Shown here: in pieces, positions 34,515 through 45,780 of the stretch
How the letters are laid out: every line of letters begins with the position of its first letter
How positions within the stretch are numbered: the first letter of the stretch is position 1
Assembly: GCF_033958435.1 (NCBI RefSeq)
Contig: NC_134138.1
Location: 26,690,598 to 26,754,597, forward strand
Direction: 5' to 3'
Length of the DNA stretch: 64,000 nt
Source: Carettochelys insculpta
Lineage: Eukaryota > Chordata > Testudines > Carettochelyidae
Translations under genes and position numbers: made by a program
The notes under the pieces: generated by a model
What the model was told of the DNA's origin: nothing
The model's database searches: none
What the model saw: only the letters and a program-made list of their open reading frames with translations

Positions 34515-35517
34515 ACATGTAGGACCTCCTTCTCACAGTGCTTGGGAGGAGCCAGTGTGTATCCCCTGGTGGATGATACCAGGACAACCATGACCACCCC
34601 TTTGGAAGAGAAGGGTTGGGAAGGTAAGTATAAAAGGTGGGCACTGAAGCTCAGTTTGGCTGGAGCCACGGAAGGAGATGGATGCCTCCTATTTGTTGGT
34701 GGGCTGAGCCTGAAGAGGACCTTCACAATGCTGAGGTCTTGCCAGCAATGTCAGAGCTACTAGCTAACCAGGACAATGAGGAGGTGCTGGGACTGCCACT
34801 GGCTGTGTACCCTGGGGAGCTGGAGGACACCCATGGAGCAGATGTGCCCTGCGACCCATGGAGTAGCCTGCAGAACTAGACTTTAGTTTGGTTCCAGTGT
34901 TAGTAGAACCTAGTGAGTGTGTTTTGGTTGGTTCCCTCCTGACCCAGTGGTGGAACCAACCCTGCTGTTAGGGCCTTGGGCTGGGACATGGTGGAGTAGA
35001 ATCACTTGGGTCCCCTACCCCTTGCTGACAACATGGCAAAGGGTCATCTAAGTTTGCCATGAAATTTCATTAATTCCCTTCTCCCCCACTCTGCAAAGAT
35101 CTGGGGGGAAGGGAAATTGATGAAATTTCCAGGGCACGCTTAGACTGTTCTTGTGGCACACCAGTGTGTTGCGGCATTCCAGTTGAAAACCATTGCTCTA
35201 GTCTGTTGCTGAGCCCTGACTGTGTCCAGAGCCCTGGACTACTTCCCACTTGGTCCTGCCTAATGGGGCAGGGTAGGGCCATCCTTCCCAATACACAGAA
35301 TGTGCATAGGGACTCTGAAAATCTGGGGCACCGTTGGTTTTTGATATCCACATACCTGTGTCTTCCTATTTCTGTGGCCTCTTTCCTCCAGAGAGGATCT
35401 AGTTAACTTAAAAACTAAAAAGTGTGTGAGACCTATTAGCAGAACACTGGATCAGGGAAAGAACCCTTCAAGTGGAAATTACGCCTTTTAACAGGCATTT
35501 GTCAACCCAAGGTACAT
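34515..35517. other. Intergenic
   Basis: Unique-looking DNA. Open frames at 34542-34879 (plus) are unsupported by any domain. Confidence 0.4.
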
Positions 35518-35831
35518 ACAAGTTGAACCTTTCTAGTCCATCACTCTCTCGTTCAACAACTTCCGTAATCTGTCATGATTTTAGGTAGCCGGAAGACCAC
35601 TTATTGTGGATGTTGCCAAGTTTCTCATGGTCCAATAAAGTTTGTTAATAGCCACCAGTTCTGGCTCCCAGTGGTAAACATAGTTTACCCCATATGTCTT
35701 CTAAGAGCCCAGTAAGTAGCAGAAGTGTTGGTAATGCTGCTAGATAATACTGACACTCCGTTGTCTGGCAAATTCTCTCATCTGGCACTGGTCAGGTCCC
35801 AAGGGTGCTAGATGAGACAGTTTCAACCTGT
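35518..35831. mobile_element. TTGAACC-family inverted-repeat element, copy 2
   Basis: 314 bp. The left end ACAAGTTGAACCTTTCTAG and the complement of the right end ACAGGTTGAAACTGTC are inverted repeats. The interior matches 3929-4255 (GTTGCCAAGTTTC, AGCCACCAGT, AGAGCCCAGTAAGTAGC). Confidence 0.75.
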
Positions 35832-35861
35832 CCTATCATTTTCTGAAGTTACTGTAAGAAC

Positions 35862-35942
35862 AAGCAGTCCTGTAGCACCTTAAAGACTAACAAATTGATC
35901 AGATCGTGAGCTTTAATGTGTAAGATCCAATTCCTCAGATGC
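35862..35942 (-). mobile_element. PLE tail copy, short 3' end, variant subfamily
   Basis: AAGAACAAGCAGTCCTGTAG, then CACCTTAAAGACTAACAAAT is the complement of a PLE tail. It stops at GACTGCTTGTTCTT, again about 35 nt before the full terminus, and its other end is at CTCAGATGC, the common boundary. The hammerhead-like core is decayed (CTGAGGA and TTAAA). Confidence 0.65.
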
Positions 35943-35958
35943 CTGGAGTAGATATTTA

Positions 35959-36381
35959 GGCTACGGTTGCACTAGAAGCAGCTGTCGACAGGTTTTTCTG
36001 TCAGAAGAGAGTTTTCTGACAAAATGTCTGTCAACAGAGTGCAGCCATACACTGAAGTGGACTGAAAGAGCAATCCACTCTGCTGACAGAGAGTGGCTGG
36101 AGTGCCCGGCCCTCTCTCGACAGAATGGAAGACCAAAAGCTCAACAAACAGGGCTGCCCAGTGAACTGGAAGCCCTGTCAGTTGACAGAAGGCCCCCCAG
36201 AGTGTCTGTGCAGACTTTTGTCAACAGAATCTGTTGACAAATGCGCTCTTCCTCATCTGGGAGAAGCAGAAGGTTGTTGGTGAAGGGGCCAACTTTTGTC
36301 AACTGACTGTGGACAAAAAGGGTTTTTTGTGTGGACAGCCCACCAGTTTTAATGTCAAATCTCTCCAGTGTAGCCATAGCC
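35959..36381. mobile_element. Harbinger-like element, TGTTGACAGAA subfamily, copy 2
   Basis: 423 bp between TTA (35956-35958) and TTA (36382-36384), the classic Harbinger TWA target. The ends are GGCTACGGTTGCACTAG and complement GGCTATGGCTACACTGG. The interior is tiled with GTTGACAGAA and TTTTGTCAAC words. No coding frame. Confidence 0.87.
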
Positions 36382-36549
36382 TTAGAATCCAGGGTTTATA
36401 AAGCATGGAGGGAGAGGGGAGGAAAGGAAGAAGGGCGGGGGGGAATGAATGGGGGTTACCTGTCACTAGTAGGACCAGCAGACGAAGTAAATTAAGTTAA
36501 GCAGGATGTGTCCCATTCCTGAGAACATCAAAGGTGGGGAAATTTCCCT

Positions 36550-37405
36550 TGTAATGCATAAGATGACACTAAGGTAGGGGGTCAGGTAGATACATTGGAG
36601 GGTAGGGATAGGGTCCAGAGTGACCTAGACAAATTGGAGAATTGGGCCAAAAAATTGATGAGGTTCAACAAGGACAAGTGCAAAGTCCTGCACTTGGGAT
36701 GGAAGAATCTCAAGCACTATTACAGGCTGGGGACCGAATGTCTCAGTAGCAATGCAGCAGAAAAGGATTTGGGGATTATGGTGGATGAGAGGCTGTATAT
36801 GAGTCAACAGTGTGCCCTTGTAGCCAAGAAGCCTAATTGCATATTGGGGTGCATTAGGAGAAGCATTTCCACCAGATCTAAAGAGGTTATTATTCCCCTC
36901 CAGTTGACTCTGATGAGGCCTCATCTGGAGTATTGCGTCCAGTTCTGGGTCCCCCAGTATAGAAAGGATGTGGATGCACTGGAGAGGGTTCAGCAGAGGG
37001 CAACAAAAATGATTAGAGGGCTGGAGCACACGACCTATGAGGAGAGGCTGAGAGATTTGGGCTTATTTAGTTTGCAGAAGAGAAGGCTGAGGGACAATTT
37101 GATAGCAGTCTTCATGGAGAGACTGTTCTCAATGGTGACAGATGCCAGAACGAGGAGCAATGGTCTGAAGTTACAGAGGGAGGGGTGTGGATTGGATATT
37201 AGGAAAAATTATTTTACCAGGAGGGTGGTGAAGCATGGGAATGCATTACCAAGAGAGGAGATGGAATCTCCGTCCCTAGAGGTTTTTAAGTCCCAGCTTG
37301 ACATAGTCGTGGTTGGGATCATTTAGTTGGGGTTGAGTCTGCTTTAGGCGGGGGGCTGGACTAGATGACCTCCTGAGGTCCCTTCCAGCCCTAGAATTCT
37401 ATAAT
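36550..37405 (+). mobile_element. CR1 LINE, ORF2 C-terminus and 3' end, long open frame
   Basis: A frame open for 243 codons (36595-37326) covers the end of the reverse transcriptase and the C-terminal domain: VQSDLDKLENWAKKLMRFN, KDKCKVLHLGWKN, EKDLGIMVDERLYMSQQC, SREV-like SKEVIIPLQLTLMRPHLEYC, RATKMIRGLEHTTYEERLRD and LGLFSLQKRRLRDNLIAVF. An in-frame deletion of about 20 codons lies after LIAVF and before ERLFSMVTDARTRSNGLKL. The CR1 3' UTR follows and ends near CCCTAGAATTCTATAAT. The 5' part (endonuclease and catalytic FADD box) is missing, so it cannot be active. The open frame suggests a fairly young insertion. Confidence 0.93.
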
Positions 37406-37424
37406 TAAATAATAAGATAGTTTT

Positions 37425-37745
37425 GATCGATGTGGCAAAGGAAGAAGGGACATAAATCTGCAATCAGGAATTGGAATACCTATAAATCTACAGAGGAATA
37501 CTTTAACCTTCCTAGACATTCAATAATGACTATAAAAATAGACATTCTTCTACAAAAGAATTTTAGCACAAGGTTACAGAGAGAGACAACTGAATTGGAA
37601 TTCATTTGTAAAGTTGACATGTTTATATTAGGCCTGAACAGAAATGTCAATTATCTGTGGTATATGAACCATTATTTTGGAAAAGATGCATTTTTGCATT
37701 TTTGTTTAGTAGCAATGTGTTCCCAGCTACGGTTTCAGAAGTCTG
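37425..37745 (+). mobile_element. PLE GIY-YIG endonuclease C-terminal fragment
   Basis: The frame at 37430-37750 reads KGHKSAIRNWN, EEYFNLPRHSIMTIKIDILL and QKNFSTRLQRETTELEFICK, then VDMFILGLNRNVNYL. Against the copy at 59.4-60.0 kb (AHKSDIRNSN, GEHFNLPGHTVTHLKVGVLQ, QKKFKTRLQRETAELYFMCK, FDTLSSGLNK) it is clearly homologous. It is the second half of a PLE GIY-YIG domain, lacking the GIY and YIG strands. It directly follows a CR1 3' end. Confidence 0.8.
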
Positions 37746-37749
37746 AATA

Positions 37750-38870
37750 GGTCCAAAGCGTGCGGAATGGCACAATATGAACTTGATGTTTCTTTCTGAT
37801 AGGAGACATGGGAATGGATATTTTGGAAACTTTGAAGCATGCTTACTAACCTAAACCATTCCCCAATTCTCATGTCATTCAGAGACCAGCGAACAGCTCT
37901 TCTTTGCCTAGGCTCCAGTGGTATTTAAATTGCTCAAACTGCATAGGATGGTTTAAATTAGGTCTGAACAATGGTGCCTATTCATATTTTTGGTGAACCT
38001 ACTAAACCTGTTTTGTCTGGAAATAAAACCCCCTATGCTTAATGTTCCTGCTGTTGAAAAAAATAATAATAAAAATAATAATAAAATCTTTATGAGCTTA
38101 GGTTTTAGAGGTAAAAAGACGTTGAGCAAATGTCCTTTCATCTGGATTTAATTTCTATGTTCCAATTACGAACTTTCCAGTAAAAGTTTTCATACGCAAT
38201 AATTAATTGTCCTCTTTTATAGTCATAAAATCAAATAATATGTCAGAAAACACCAACAAGTAAAAGTACGGCATGAAGGATGCTGGGGGCTGGGGAATTA
38301 ATTGCATGGCTTTGTGTAAATCTCCTATTCTTCTGCATTTTCCATTTGAAAGTGCTTTCCACTGACTCATGAAACTAATCACAAAATTCTTTCAGCTGAG
38401 TGCAAAGGAACTGAGTGTGAAACATGTAGACTTCCTAGCACTACATGCTCATATCCTGACTCAGCCTTTCCTCCTACTGACGTCTTTCTTGTAGATAATC
38501 TGAATGCCACATATCAGAGGGTTGTGAAAAGACAGACCCCTTAGATGTACACATTGGCAAAACTTGTATAGCCTATGATGCCAATAAAGTCCTACTGAAC
38601 TGAATGCAAGGCTGTGTTGGCCTTTAATAGATGACTTCTTAAAACTCAAGACTATGTCTGCAAGCATGGTCACTACGATTGCTTATGTGACCTGGTTAAT
38701 TCAACTACAGCTACATAGGCAACTATCAGAGTTATTTGCCCTAAAGTAAGCTATGTTTTTGGTAAGAATTTTGGCTTTTAGCCTAATATTTCCCCTCTTC
38801 CCATCATTGTGCAAGCATACTGGTTAGTTGCCATTCTCTGTGATAGAGGCTGCTGCCTTTCAGGTATGTG
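37750..38870. other. Intergenic
   Basis: AT-rich, with an AAT/AAAT simple tract at 38058-38087. No recognised gene. Confidence 0.4.
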
Positions 38871-38877
38871 CAACTAT

Positions 38878-39259
38878 GGCTATGTCTACTCTTGCACACT
38901 ATGTCAAAGTAGCCTATTTCGAAGTAAAAACATCGAAATAGGTTACTTCGATGAGTATTGTCTACATGTCCTCCAGGGCTGGTGCCGTCAATGTTCAACG
39001 TCAAAGTAGCAACAGGAAATGTCGAAAGGAGCCGCCCTGGAAGGAAACGTGGAGTGTTCACACGCACAGGTGGTCCCCGTTGAAATAAGGGGCCAGCAAA
39101 GCCTGCGGATGGGGTCACCGGCTGGACTAGCCCTTCTGGGGCAACAGCAAGCCTCTTTCTTATAGGGCCCCTCCCAGACACACTCAGCCTGCACAGCACG
39201 AGGTCCGCAGAGCCAACAACCAGTTGCAGACCCCGGGCACACAGCATGGACCCCCAGCT

Positions 39260-39295
<36 letters not shown>

Positions 39296-39629
39296 AGAAG
39301 CCCTGGGCTAAGGGCTGCTGCACACGATGACCACAGAGCCCCGCAGGGGCTGGGCAGAGCATGTCTCAACCCCTCAGCTGATGGCCGCCATGGAGGACCC
39401 CACTATTTCGAGGTAGCAGGATGTAGATCATCTACATGTGCCCTACTTCGATGATGAACGTTGAAATAGGGTACTATTCCCATCTTCAGATAGGAATAGT
39501 GAATTTGATGTCTCGCCACCTAACGTCGATTTCAACATCAAAATAGCGCACAGCAAGTGTAGACATGACATGTGCTGTTTTGACATTGTGCCAGCTACTT
39601 TGAAGTAGCTGCCTAGTGTAGATGCACCC
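38878..39629 (+). mobile_element. 711-bp TTCGAA element family, copy 2 (752 bp)
   Basis: The ends are GGCTATGTCTACTCTTGC and complement GGGTGCATCTACACTAGG. Flanks TAT (38875-38877) and TTT (39630-39632) differ by one base. It follows the order of copies 3 and 4 but is more diverged, with many TTCGAA sites decayed to TTTGAA or TCAAAG. Part of the extra length comes from a CAG tract expanded from 4 to 11 units (39261-39293). This is the oldest of the four copies by eye. Confidence 0.82.
39261..39293 (+). repeat. (CAG)11 microsatellite inside copy 2
   Basis: Eleven uninterrupted CAG units after CCCAGCTG. The other three copies have four units at the same place (one of them interrupted by CCG). 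Confidence 0.95.
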
Positions 39630-39649
39630 TTTATGTTTGGACAACAGAC

Positions 39650-40084
39650 AACACAGGGAGTCCTGGTCCATGCCTGGGGCTCCTAGAGGCTATCACAATA
39701 CAAATAAATATTATAATTCACTTGTGCAACATTTTCTTGCTATAATTAATTAAGTGATCCTACAGGATAACCTATATAAATATAATATTAATGTAACCCA
39801 CACACTTCCTGGGTGTGGTTCACTGTCCCATATAGTAGCACTTAGAGCACTTGCAGGGAACAAAAATGAGTCTCTTCTACAGCCTTAGCAGAGCATGACT
39901 TGGCTCTTAGGTCAAAGGGTAAAGGCTGATGCACCAAGGCCTAGGTCTGAGTCTGCCTGTTAACTGTTACATTAACACCCCCAAAGAGCTGTAGGCCAGG
40001 CTTTAAATGGAAGCTGCAGTGGAGAAACAAAACCCACAGGAATCAGGAGAAACAAGAGCTGTGTTAAAAGCTTGGCTTACTTGA
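39650..40084. other. Intergenic with an old repeat scrap
   Basis: 39660-39710 (TCCTGGTCCATGCCTGGGGC, then TCCTAGAGGCTATCACAATA) resembles the widespread amniote repeat also glimpsed at 24556-24615. The remainder is unassigned. Confidence 0.4.
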
Positions 40085-40930
40085 CTTAAAGTGTCCTCCT
40101 CTGAGTGGAGCATAGGTCATCTACAAGTCTTCTCCACTTCACTCTGCCTCAGGACAAAGCTTCTAGCTGACTCCAGGAGTACCCTAGTTGTGGTCCTCCA
40201 ATCTCAGTAAATCTTCTCCATGCTATCCAATAACTTCCTTTTTTTAACCTTCCTTTTTTGTGTTTTTCTTGTAGGTTCCATGTGAGAGCTTGATGGACCA
40301 CGCTGGATGACGGTTTTCTGAGAGTGTGGCTTAGCCATCGCCACTTTGTCCTCTTGATTTGAATGTCAAGTGATTCCAGTCCTGCTCTGTTCCAAAGCCC
40401 CTCACTTGTGACAAAGTGTTGCCATTTGATGCGAAGGATGTACCTCAGCCATCTGTTTCTGAATGTCTGTAGCTTGTGATTTGAAGACTTTTTAGTACTC
40501 CAGGTCTCGTACTAAGCACACTCTTCATGTTTGTGTTGAAGTTCAGCAGCTTCTTCTTCACAGATGCTATTTGTGAACTCTATATGGGATGAAGAGTCTT
40601 GAATGCAGCTGTTGCTTTCCCTATCCTGGAACTGATATCCTTCTCTGTTCCTCCATCTCTGCCCTAGTACTCTCCAAGTAGGTGTGTGATGGTGTTGTTG
40701 TTGGACTAGTTGATCCTCGTTGTCTTGGTCTTTCCCTTGTTAAGACTCAGTCCAGTCATGGAGGCAGTTTTATCTAGCGTTGCAAACTTTTCTTCCATGC
40801 TTTCATGTCATTGTGAATGGAGGGTGGCGTTGTCAGCAAAATCAACGTCCTCTAGCTGTTTGAAGTGTCCACTGAATACCCAGTTGATGGACATCTGTTG
40901 TCCTGCTTATTGTGATCAAGAACAGTAAAG
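40085..40930 (-). mobile_element. RTE-type LINE fragment, reverse transcriptase and C-terminus
   Basis: Read on the minus strand from 40930, pieces of ORF2 appear in order: LEDVDFADNATLHS (the catalytic box region, with FADN where FADD is expected), EKFATLDKTASMTGLSLNKG, KTKTTRIN, TEKDISSRIGKATAAFKTL, KKKLLNFNTNMKSVL, then FRNRWLRYILRIKWQHFVTS, SLDIQIKRTKWRWLSHTLRK and ALTWNL, finishing with GYSWSQLEALS. The order and motifs are those of RTE-clade ORF2. Frameshifts and stops are frequent. The C-terminal 400 bp are homologous to 972-1388. Confidence 0.82.
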
Positions 40931-41104
40931 GTGACCACAGGGTGGGTTAAAAGCTTACACTGGAGATAATAAGCTGCTCCCTGGAAACCAAAAATTCTGA
41001 ATTTTAACCCTTGTTCTTCTGCTGACTTTCTGTGTGTAACCTCTCAGTCTCATAGGCTCATTTAAAAGAGGGATAACACCAACCACACAGCATGATGCAA
41101 TGGT

Positions 41105-41351
41105 TTTAAATTACAAGGGAGGGTTCAGTTGGACATTAGGAAAAAATTCTTAACTGTCAAGGTGGTAAATTATTGGAATAAACTGCCTAGGGTGGTTGTA
41201 GAATCTCCATCATTGGAGATATTTAAGAACACGTTAGATAAATATCTAGCAGAGATGACATAGATGGTGCTTGGTCCTGCTGTGAGGGTAGGGGCCTGTA
41301 CTTGTTGACCTCTTGAGGTCTCTTACCAGTTCTTGTGTTCTATGATTCTAT
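41105..41351 (+). mobile_element. CR1 LINE 3' end
   Basis: GGGTTCAGTTGGACATTAGG, then TTGTAGAATCTCCATCATTG and the end TGTTCTATGATTCTATTA match the terminal ORF2 codons and 3' UTR of CR1. A (CA)n tract follows at 41463-41482. Confidence 0.85.
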
Positions 41352-41654
41352 TACTGCTTGATGATCTTTGCTACATGCTATTTCAAGCCTGGCGTGACAA
41401 CCAGTAGGGGGACAACACTGATCAGGCATTAGGTTTAGAGAGCCGCTTTATCATTGTTAAATACACACACACACACACACATTGTTTTAACAAACCTAGT
41501 AGATACAACTGCATGTAAATAAACCTAGTTGATTGCAATCTGCTAGAGTAAATGCTGTTAAATAATAGCAAATTGCAGGACACAGAGGTACTAATAGCTC
41601 AGGAAATGGACAATTCAAAATGTACAGCTTATATACTTACTGCCCTTCTAGTTC

Positions 41655-41890
41655 TGTTCACAGAGTCATAGACTGTATGGGCAGAAGGAGCCATTGTGAT
41701 CATCTACCCCGCCCTTGGGGCCATAGGTTTTCCATGAATTAATTCCTGTTTGAACTACAGCTGATCTTTTAGAAAAAAAAATCAATCTTGGTTTTAAAAT
41801 TGCCAGTAATGGAAAAGCCACCAGAAATCTAGGTTAGCTGTTCCAACAGTTGGTCACATTTACTGTTAAAATGGCTACAGACTAACATGG
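41655..41890 (-). mobile_element. CR1/L3-like LINE 3' region
   Basis: AGAGTCATAGACTGTATGGG, then AGAAGGAGCCATTGTGATCA, GATCTTTTAGAAAAAAAAAT and TTTTAAAATTGCCAGTAATG match in antisense the older CR1/L3 3' end seen also at 47562-47690 (GTGATCACTTAGTCTGA, AATTCCTAGAGCA). Confidence 0.7.
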
Positions 41891-41974
41891 CTACGCACTG
41901 AGACTTCTAAAATTGTGTTCCTTCTTTCTCACCTGAAGATATTTACCTTCAAGCTGATAACAACTAGTCAAAGC

Positions 41975-42230
41975 TCAGGACTCACCTACATGCAGAGTTG
42001 AACCAGCTAAGTTTAAAGTGGGATTTTAAACTGACTTGAACGAACGCAATAGTCTGCTTGGACACTAAAGCAGGTTTATGTTGGATTAATTGAAATCGAG
42101 TAGGAGGATATTTGTGGGAGACAATCTGAAGAGGACTATCCACAAAAAAGGAGTATCCACACAGGAGATTTCATCTGTTTAGATAAACCAGTTTAATTAA
42201 ACCTGTGTAAGCTTGTGTGTAGGCAGGGTT
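41975..42230. mobile_element. Possible inverted-repeat element
   Basis: GGACTCACCTACATGCAGAG near the left and CTTGTGTGTAGGCAGGG near the right are rough inverted repeats. AAACTGACTTGAAC and TAAACCAGTTTAATTAAAC lie inside. The boundaries are uncertain. Confidence 0.4.
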
Positions 42231-42234
42231 TAAG

Positions 42235-44250
42235 ATGGGAAAGGTAGCATTCCCTGTATAGTCAAGAGTTCTGCATTAGGGAAAGGGCTGACCATTCTAC
42301 TGTGGCTGACTACTCCATTTTCCATGGCCACCACTTTCAGCAACACTACAGGAAAAATGCACCTTGCAATACTTTTCCCTTCATTTTCTACAATCACACA
42401 AAGGCTAGCCAGAAACTGAGAACTGGGTTTCATAAATATGTGAGATTTCACAATTTGTTTACTGAAAGTCTTTTGAGAAAATGCACGGCTAAATTAGCTA
42501 GTCATATTGCTGGATAGCTAGAAGCTGGGGCTCACATGGCCTGTGGAAGACCTAGCTTCTGGACTTGCCTCTGAAATGTGCCTGTCTCCTCCATCCCAAG
42601 AAGATGCTACAATGTCTGAGCTATTGGCTAGTCTAGCCTGGGTCTGAGAAACCTTCTCTATGGAAGTTTTGTCAAAAGCAGCATGTTTCCATGAGAAGTT
42701 TTGGTTTTGACAAATCAGCATTTTTTCAATTAAACATTGCTTTTTTTTGGTCAAAATTCCTGACCAATTCTATTCTCCCACCATCTCCTGCGTTCACTCA
42801 AAGTTTTCTTGCCTCATGTATCTTCCCTAGCATTCTGTTGAGTGGTGCAGGTATATTCCAGTGTTTCAACAGCCCTCAGCTACTATCTTATACCACTGAG
42901 TCATATATTTGCTTAAAACCAATAAACCAAACCCAGAGCTCTTTCCCATGCTCTCAGCATGTCCCAAAATGATTCTCCATTCCCACATCCTCTTCTGAAT
43001 TCAAAGAGCTTTTGTTGTAGCCTTCCATTAAGTATCCCACAGTTCTATGCAAATGAACATTGGGAAATGCTTCCCTAGTCACCCATCATTTCTCCAGCCC
43101 AGATGCTGCCCTTTGGGGCAGCAAATCCTTAGAGCTGCTGACTGAAATGTAGGGTTTCCCTATGCATGTTGTAAAGAAACTCTTGGGATTCATTTGAAGG
43201 TTTCAAACCTTGAAATGCTAAGCAGATCTCTAGGGCTGGAAGTTTGTCACTATGACTGTTCATAGAGTGTATTAATGTTTCCTACCATTTCAGTACCCAG
43301 GCGTTGGCACTAGGGACCACTGAATCCTACAGTCCCTTGGCACACCCCAAGATATTTTGGAGTTAAGGGGATAGTTCAACCAAGGCTGTTGCTTCCAAGG
43401 CTGGAGTTATAAGAAGCTGCCTGGGCTTCTTTGTTTTTGCCTGCAAAAGGAAAAATAGCAAGGAAGGCCATGTGAACAAAGCACAAGAGGGGCTTCTGCA
43501 GCTTAATCCTTGCTATGCCACCAAAATCTCCTGTGACTTTAGTTGTGTCACTTAGGGCCTGATTGAGTGGCTCTTAAAATCAGTAGAAAGGCTCCCATTG
43601 ATTTCAGTGAGTATTGGACATGAGCCTTGAGTTATAATTTTCAAACGTGAGTGACCAAAGTTATACAACCAAATTAATATTTAAGTATTTCATGAGTGGT
43701 GGTTTGAAGTCTAGAGGTGCTGAGCCCCTTCAGCTTCCCAGCTTTAAGGATAGCTCAAAAAGCCCCAGAAACTGATTAAAATTTTGCACATGGCCCCTAC
43801 CTATAAAATATGTGAGCCAAATTCCCTTGGAACTCGGAGATGCTCATGTTCTGGATCTCAGTTTTGTACCTCAAGCCCATCACTAATTGCTACAAGGCTG
43901 CTTCTGCTACTCTTACACATAGACAATAAGGAGTAGCATACTTCATTATTCTCTGTGTGGAAAGGGTCAGGATAGCCCCTAAGAAAGCAAAAATTTGATT
44001 TCTGTCCTGTAGACATTGCAAAGGATATCTGAACCAAGCTCTGGCTTTGCTGGTACTCCCAGGGTGCAATTTTCAGATCCCAGCACACCTGAAAGTACAA
44101 ATATATGCAGGAAAATTGAATGAGACTGGAGAATGCAATGAAGGGAGATGTGCATGCACAATTTCCCATCAAAACTAAATTGCAGAAAAAACATCATACT
44201 TAATAGAGCTGGAGTCTGTCAGATGAAGTGCGTAATAAATGCAAGAAATA
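42235..44250. other. Intergenic
   Basis: Unique-looking DNA. Open frames up to 104 codons on either strand lack recognisable domains. Confidence 0.4.
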
Positions 44251-44254
44251 GAGG

Positions 44255-44672
44255 GCTGTAGCACATGACCTGTGAGGAGAGGCTGAGGGATTTGGGCTTA
44301 TTTAGTTTTTCAGAAGAGAAGAGAGGGGGTGATTTGATAGCAGCCTTCATCTTCCTGAAGGGGTGTGGGGAGGGGTGTCCTGAAGAGGATGGAGAGAAAT
44401 TGTTCTCAGTAGTGACGGATGACAGAACAAAGAGCAACAGTCTTAAGCTAAAGTATGGGAGGTATAGATTGGATATTAGGAAAACTATTTTACTAGGAGG
44501 GTGGTGAAGCACTGGAATGTGTAGCATAGAGAGGTGGTGGAATCTCCATCCTTAGAGGTTTTTAAGTCCTGGCTTGACAAAGTTGTGCCTGGGATGATTT
44601 AGTTAGGGGTAATACTGCTTTGGGCAGGGAGCTGGACTCGATGAACCTTCCAGCTGTTGGATTCTATGATGC
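44255..44672 (+). mobile_element. CR1 LINE 3' end
   Basis: MTCEERLRDLGLFSF, then AAFIFLKGCGEG and EEDGEKLFSVVTDDRTKSNS followed by RLDIRKTI match the CR1 ORF2 C-terminus, with the 3' UTR ending near GGATTCTATGATGCTATA. Same subfamily as 36550-37405; here the stretch deleted there is present. Confidence 0.88.
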
Positions 44673-45067
44673 TATAAATAAATGTTGCATCTTGTCATTT
44701 TGTCCATGAATAAGGAAATGCAATAAGATCAGATGGTCAGAGTTTTTAGAAACACCTTAACACACACAATCAGAGCAAGAACGGCGAAAGAGCTCACCTC
44801 TTCGTTAGACACCAAAAGAAGGGGGCAGATTTTTAAAAACTGCTTTGAAAGCCTGTTCATAAGTGTCCTAAGAGGGACTGTTGCACCATGGGTACGTTTG
44901 GAAATCAGGTCCTTATTTAGGTGCCTAGAGCTATATTTACACTGCAATTGAAGGAATAATTGCAGCTAGGGTAGTTGTGCCTGCATAGGTTTGGATCTAG
45001 TTGGCACCGTTACAAACAGCCATGAAGCTGTGGTAGCATGGACCCTAGTGTGGGCTTAACACTGTGA

Positions 45068-45777
45068 GGCTACGTCTACACGTGCACCCAACTTCGAAAT
45101 AGCTTATTTCGATGTTGCGACATCGAAATAGGCTATTTCGATGAATAACGTCTACACGTCCTCCAGGGCTGGCAACGTCGATGTTCAACTTCGACGTTGC
45201 TCAGCCCAACATCGAAATAGGCACAGCGAGGGAACGTCTACACAGCAAAGTAGCACACATCGAAATAAGGGAGCCAGGCACAGCTGCAGACAGGGTCACG
45301 GGGCGGACTCAACAGCAAGTCGCTCCCTTAAAGGGCCCCTCCCAGACACACTTTCATTAAACAGTGCAAGATACACAGAGCCAACAACTAGTTGCAGACC
45401 CTGTATATGCAGCACGGACCCCCAGCTGCAGCAGCAGCAGCCAGAAGCCCTGGGCTAAGGGCTGCTGCCCACGGTGACCACAGAGCCCCGCAAGGGCTGG
45501 AGAGAGAGTATCTCTCAACCCCCCAGCTGATGGCCGCCATGGAGGTCTCCGCTATTTCGATGTTGCGGGACGCGGATCGTCTACACGTCCCTACTTCGAT
45601 GTTGAACGTCGAAGTAGGGCGCTATTCCCATCCCCTCATGGGGTTAGCGACTTCGACGTCTCGCCGCCTAACGTCGATTTCAACTTCGAAATAGCGCCCA
45701 ACACGTGTAGACGTGACGGGCGCTATTTCGAAGTTACTGCCGCTACTTCAAAGTAGCGTGCACGTGTAGACGCAGCT
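45068..45777 (+). mobile_element. 711-bp TTCGAA element, copy 3
   Basis: 710 bp between TGA (45065-45067) and TGA (45778-45780). The ends are GGCTACGTCTACACGTGC and complement AGCTGCGTCTACACGTGC. The same internal order as copies 1 and 4: subterminal CGAAATAGC/TTCGAAGTAG arrays, CAG x4, GCCCTGGGCTAAGGGCTG, GGCCGCCATGGAGG, then mirrored arrays. CpG content is high. Confidence 0.9.
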
Positions 45778-45780
45778 TGA

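Noticed and set aside
38988..39369. Leu- or Ala-rich frames that look like signal or membrane peptides
   Set aside because: The runs are antisense readings of the (CAG)11 tract in copy 2 of the 711-bp element.
45141..45694. Two overlapping frames of about 100 codons, also found at 17023-17340, 58804-59124 and 59058-59423
   Set aside because: They recur only because they lie in copies of the same 711-bp transposon. They contain no known domain and run into the terminal repeats.
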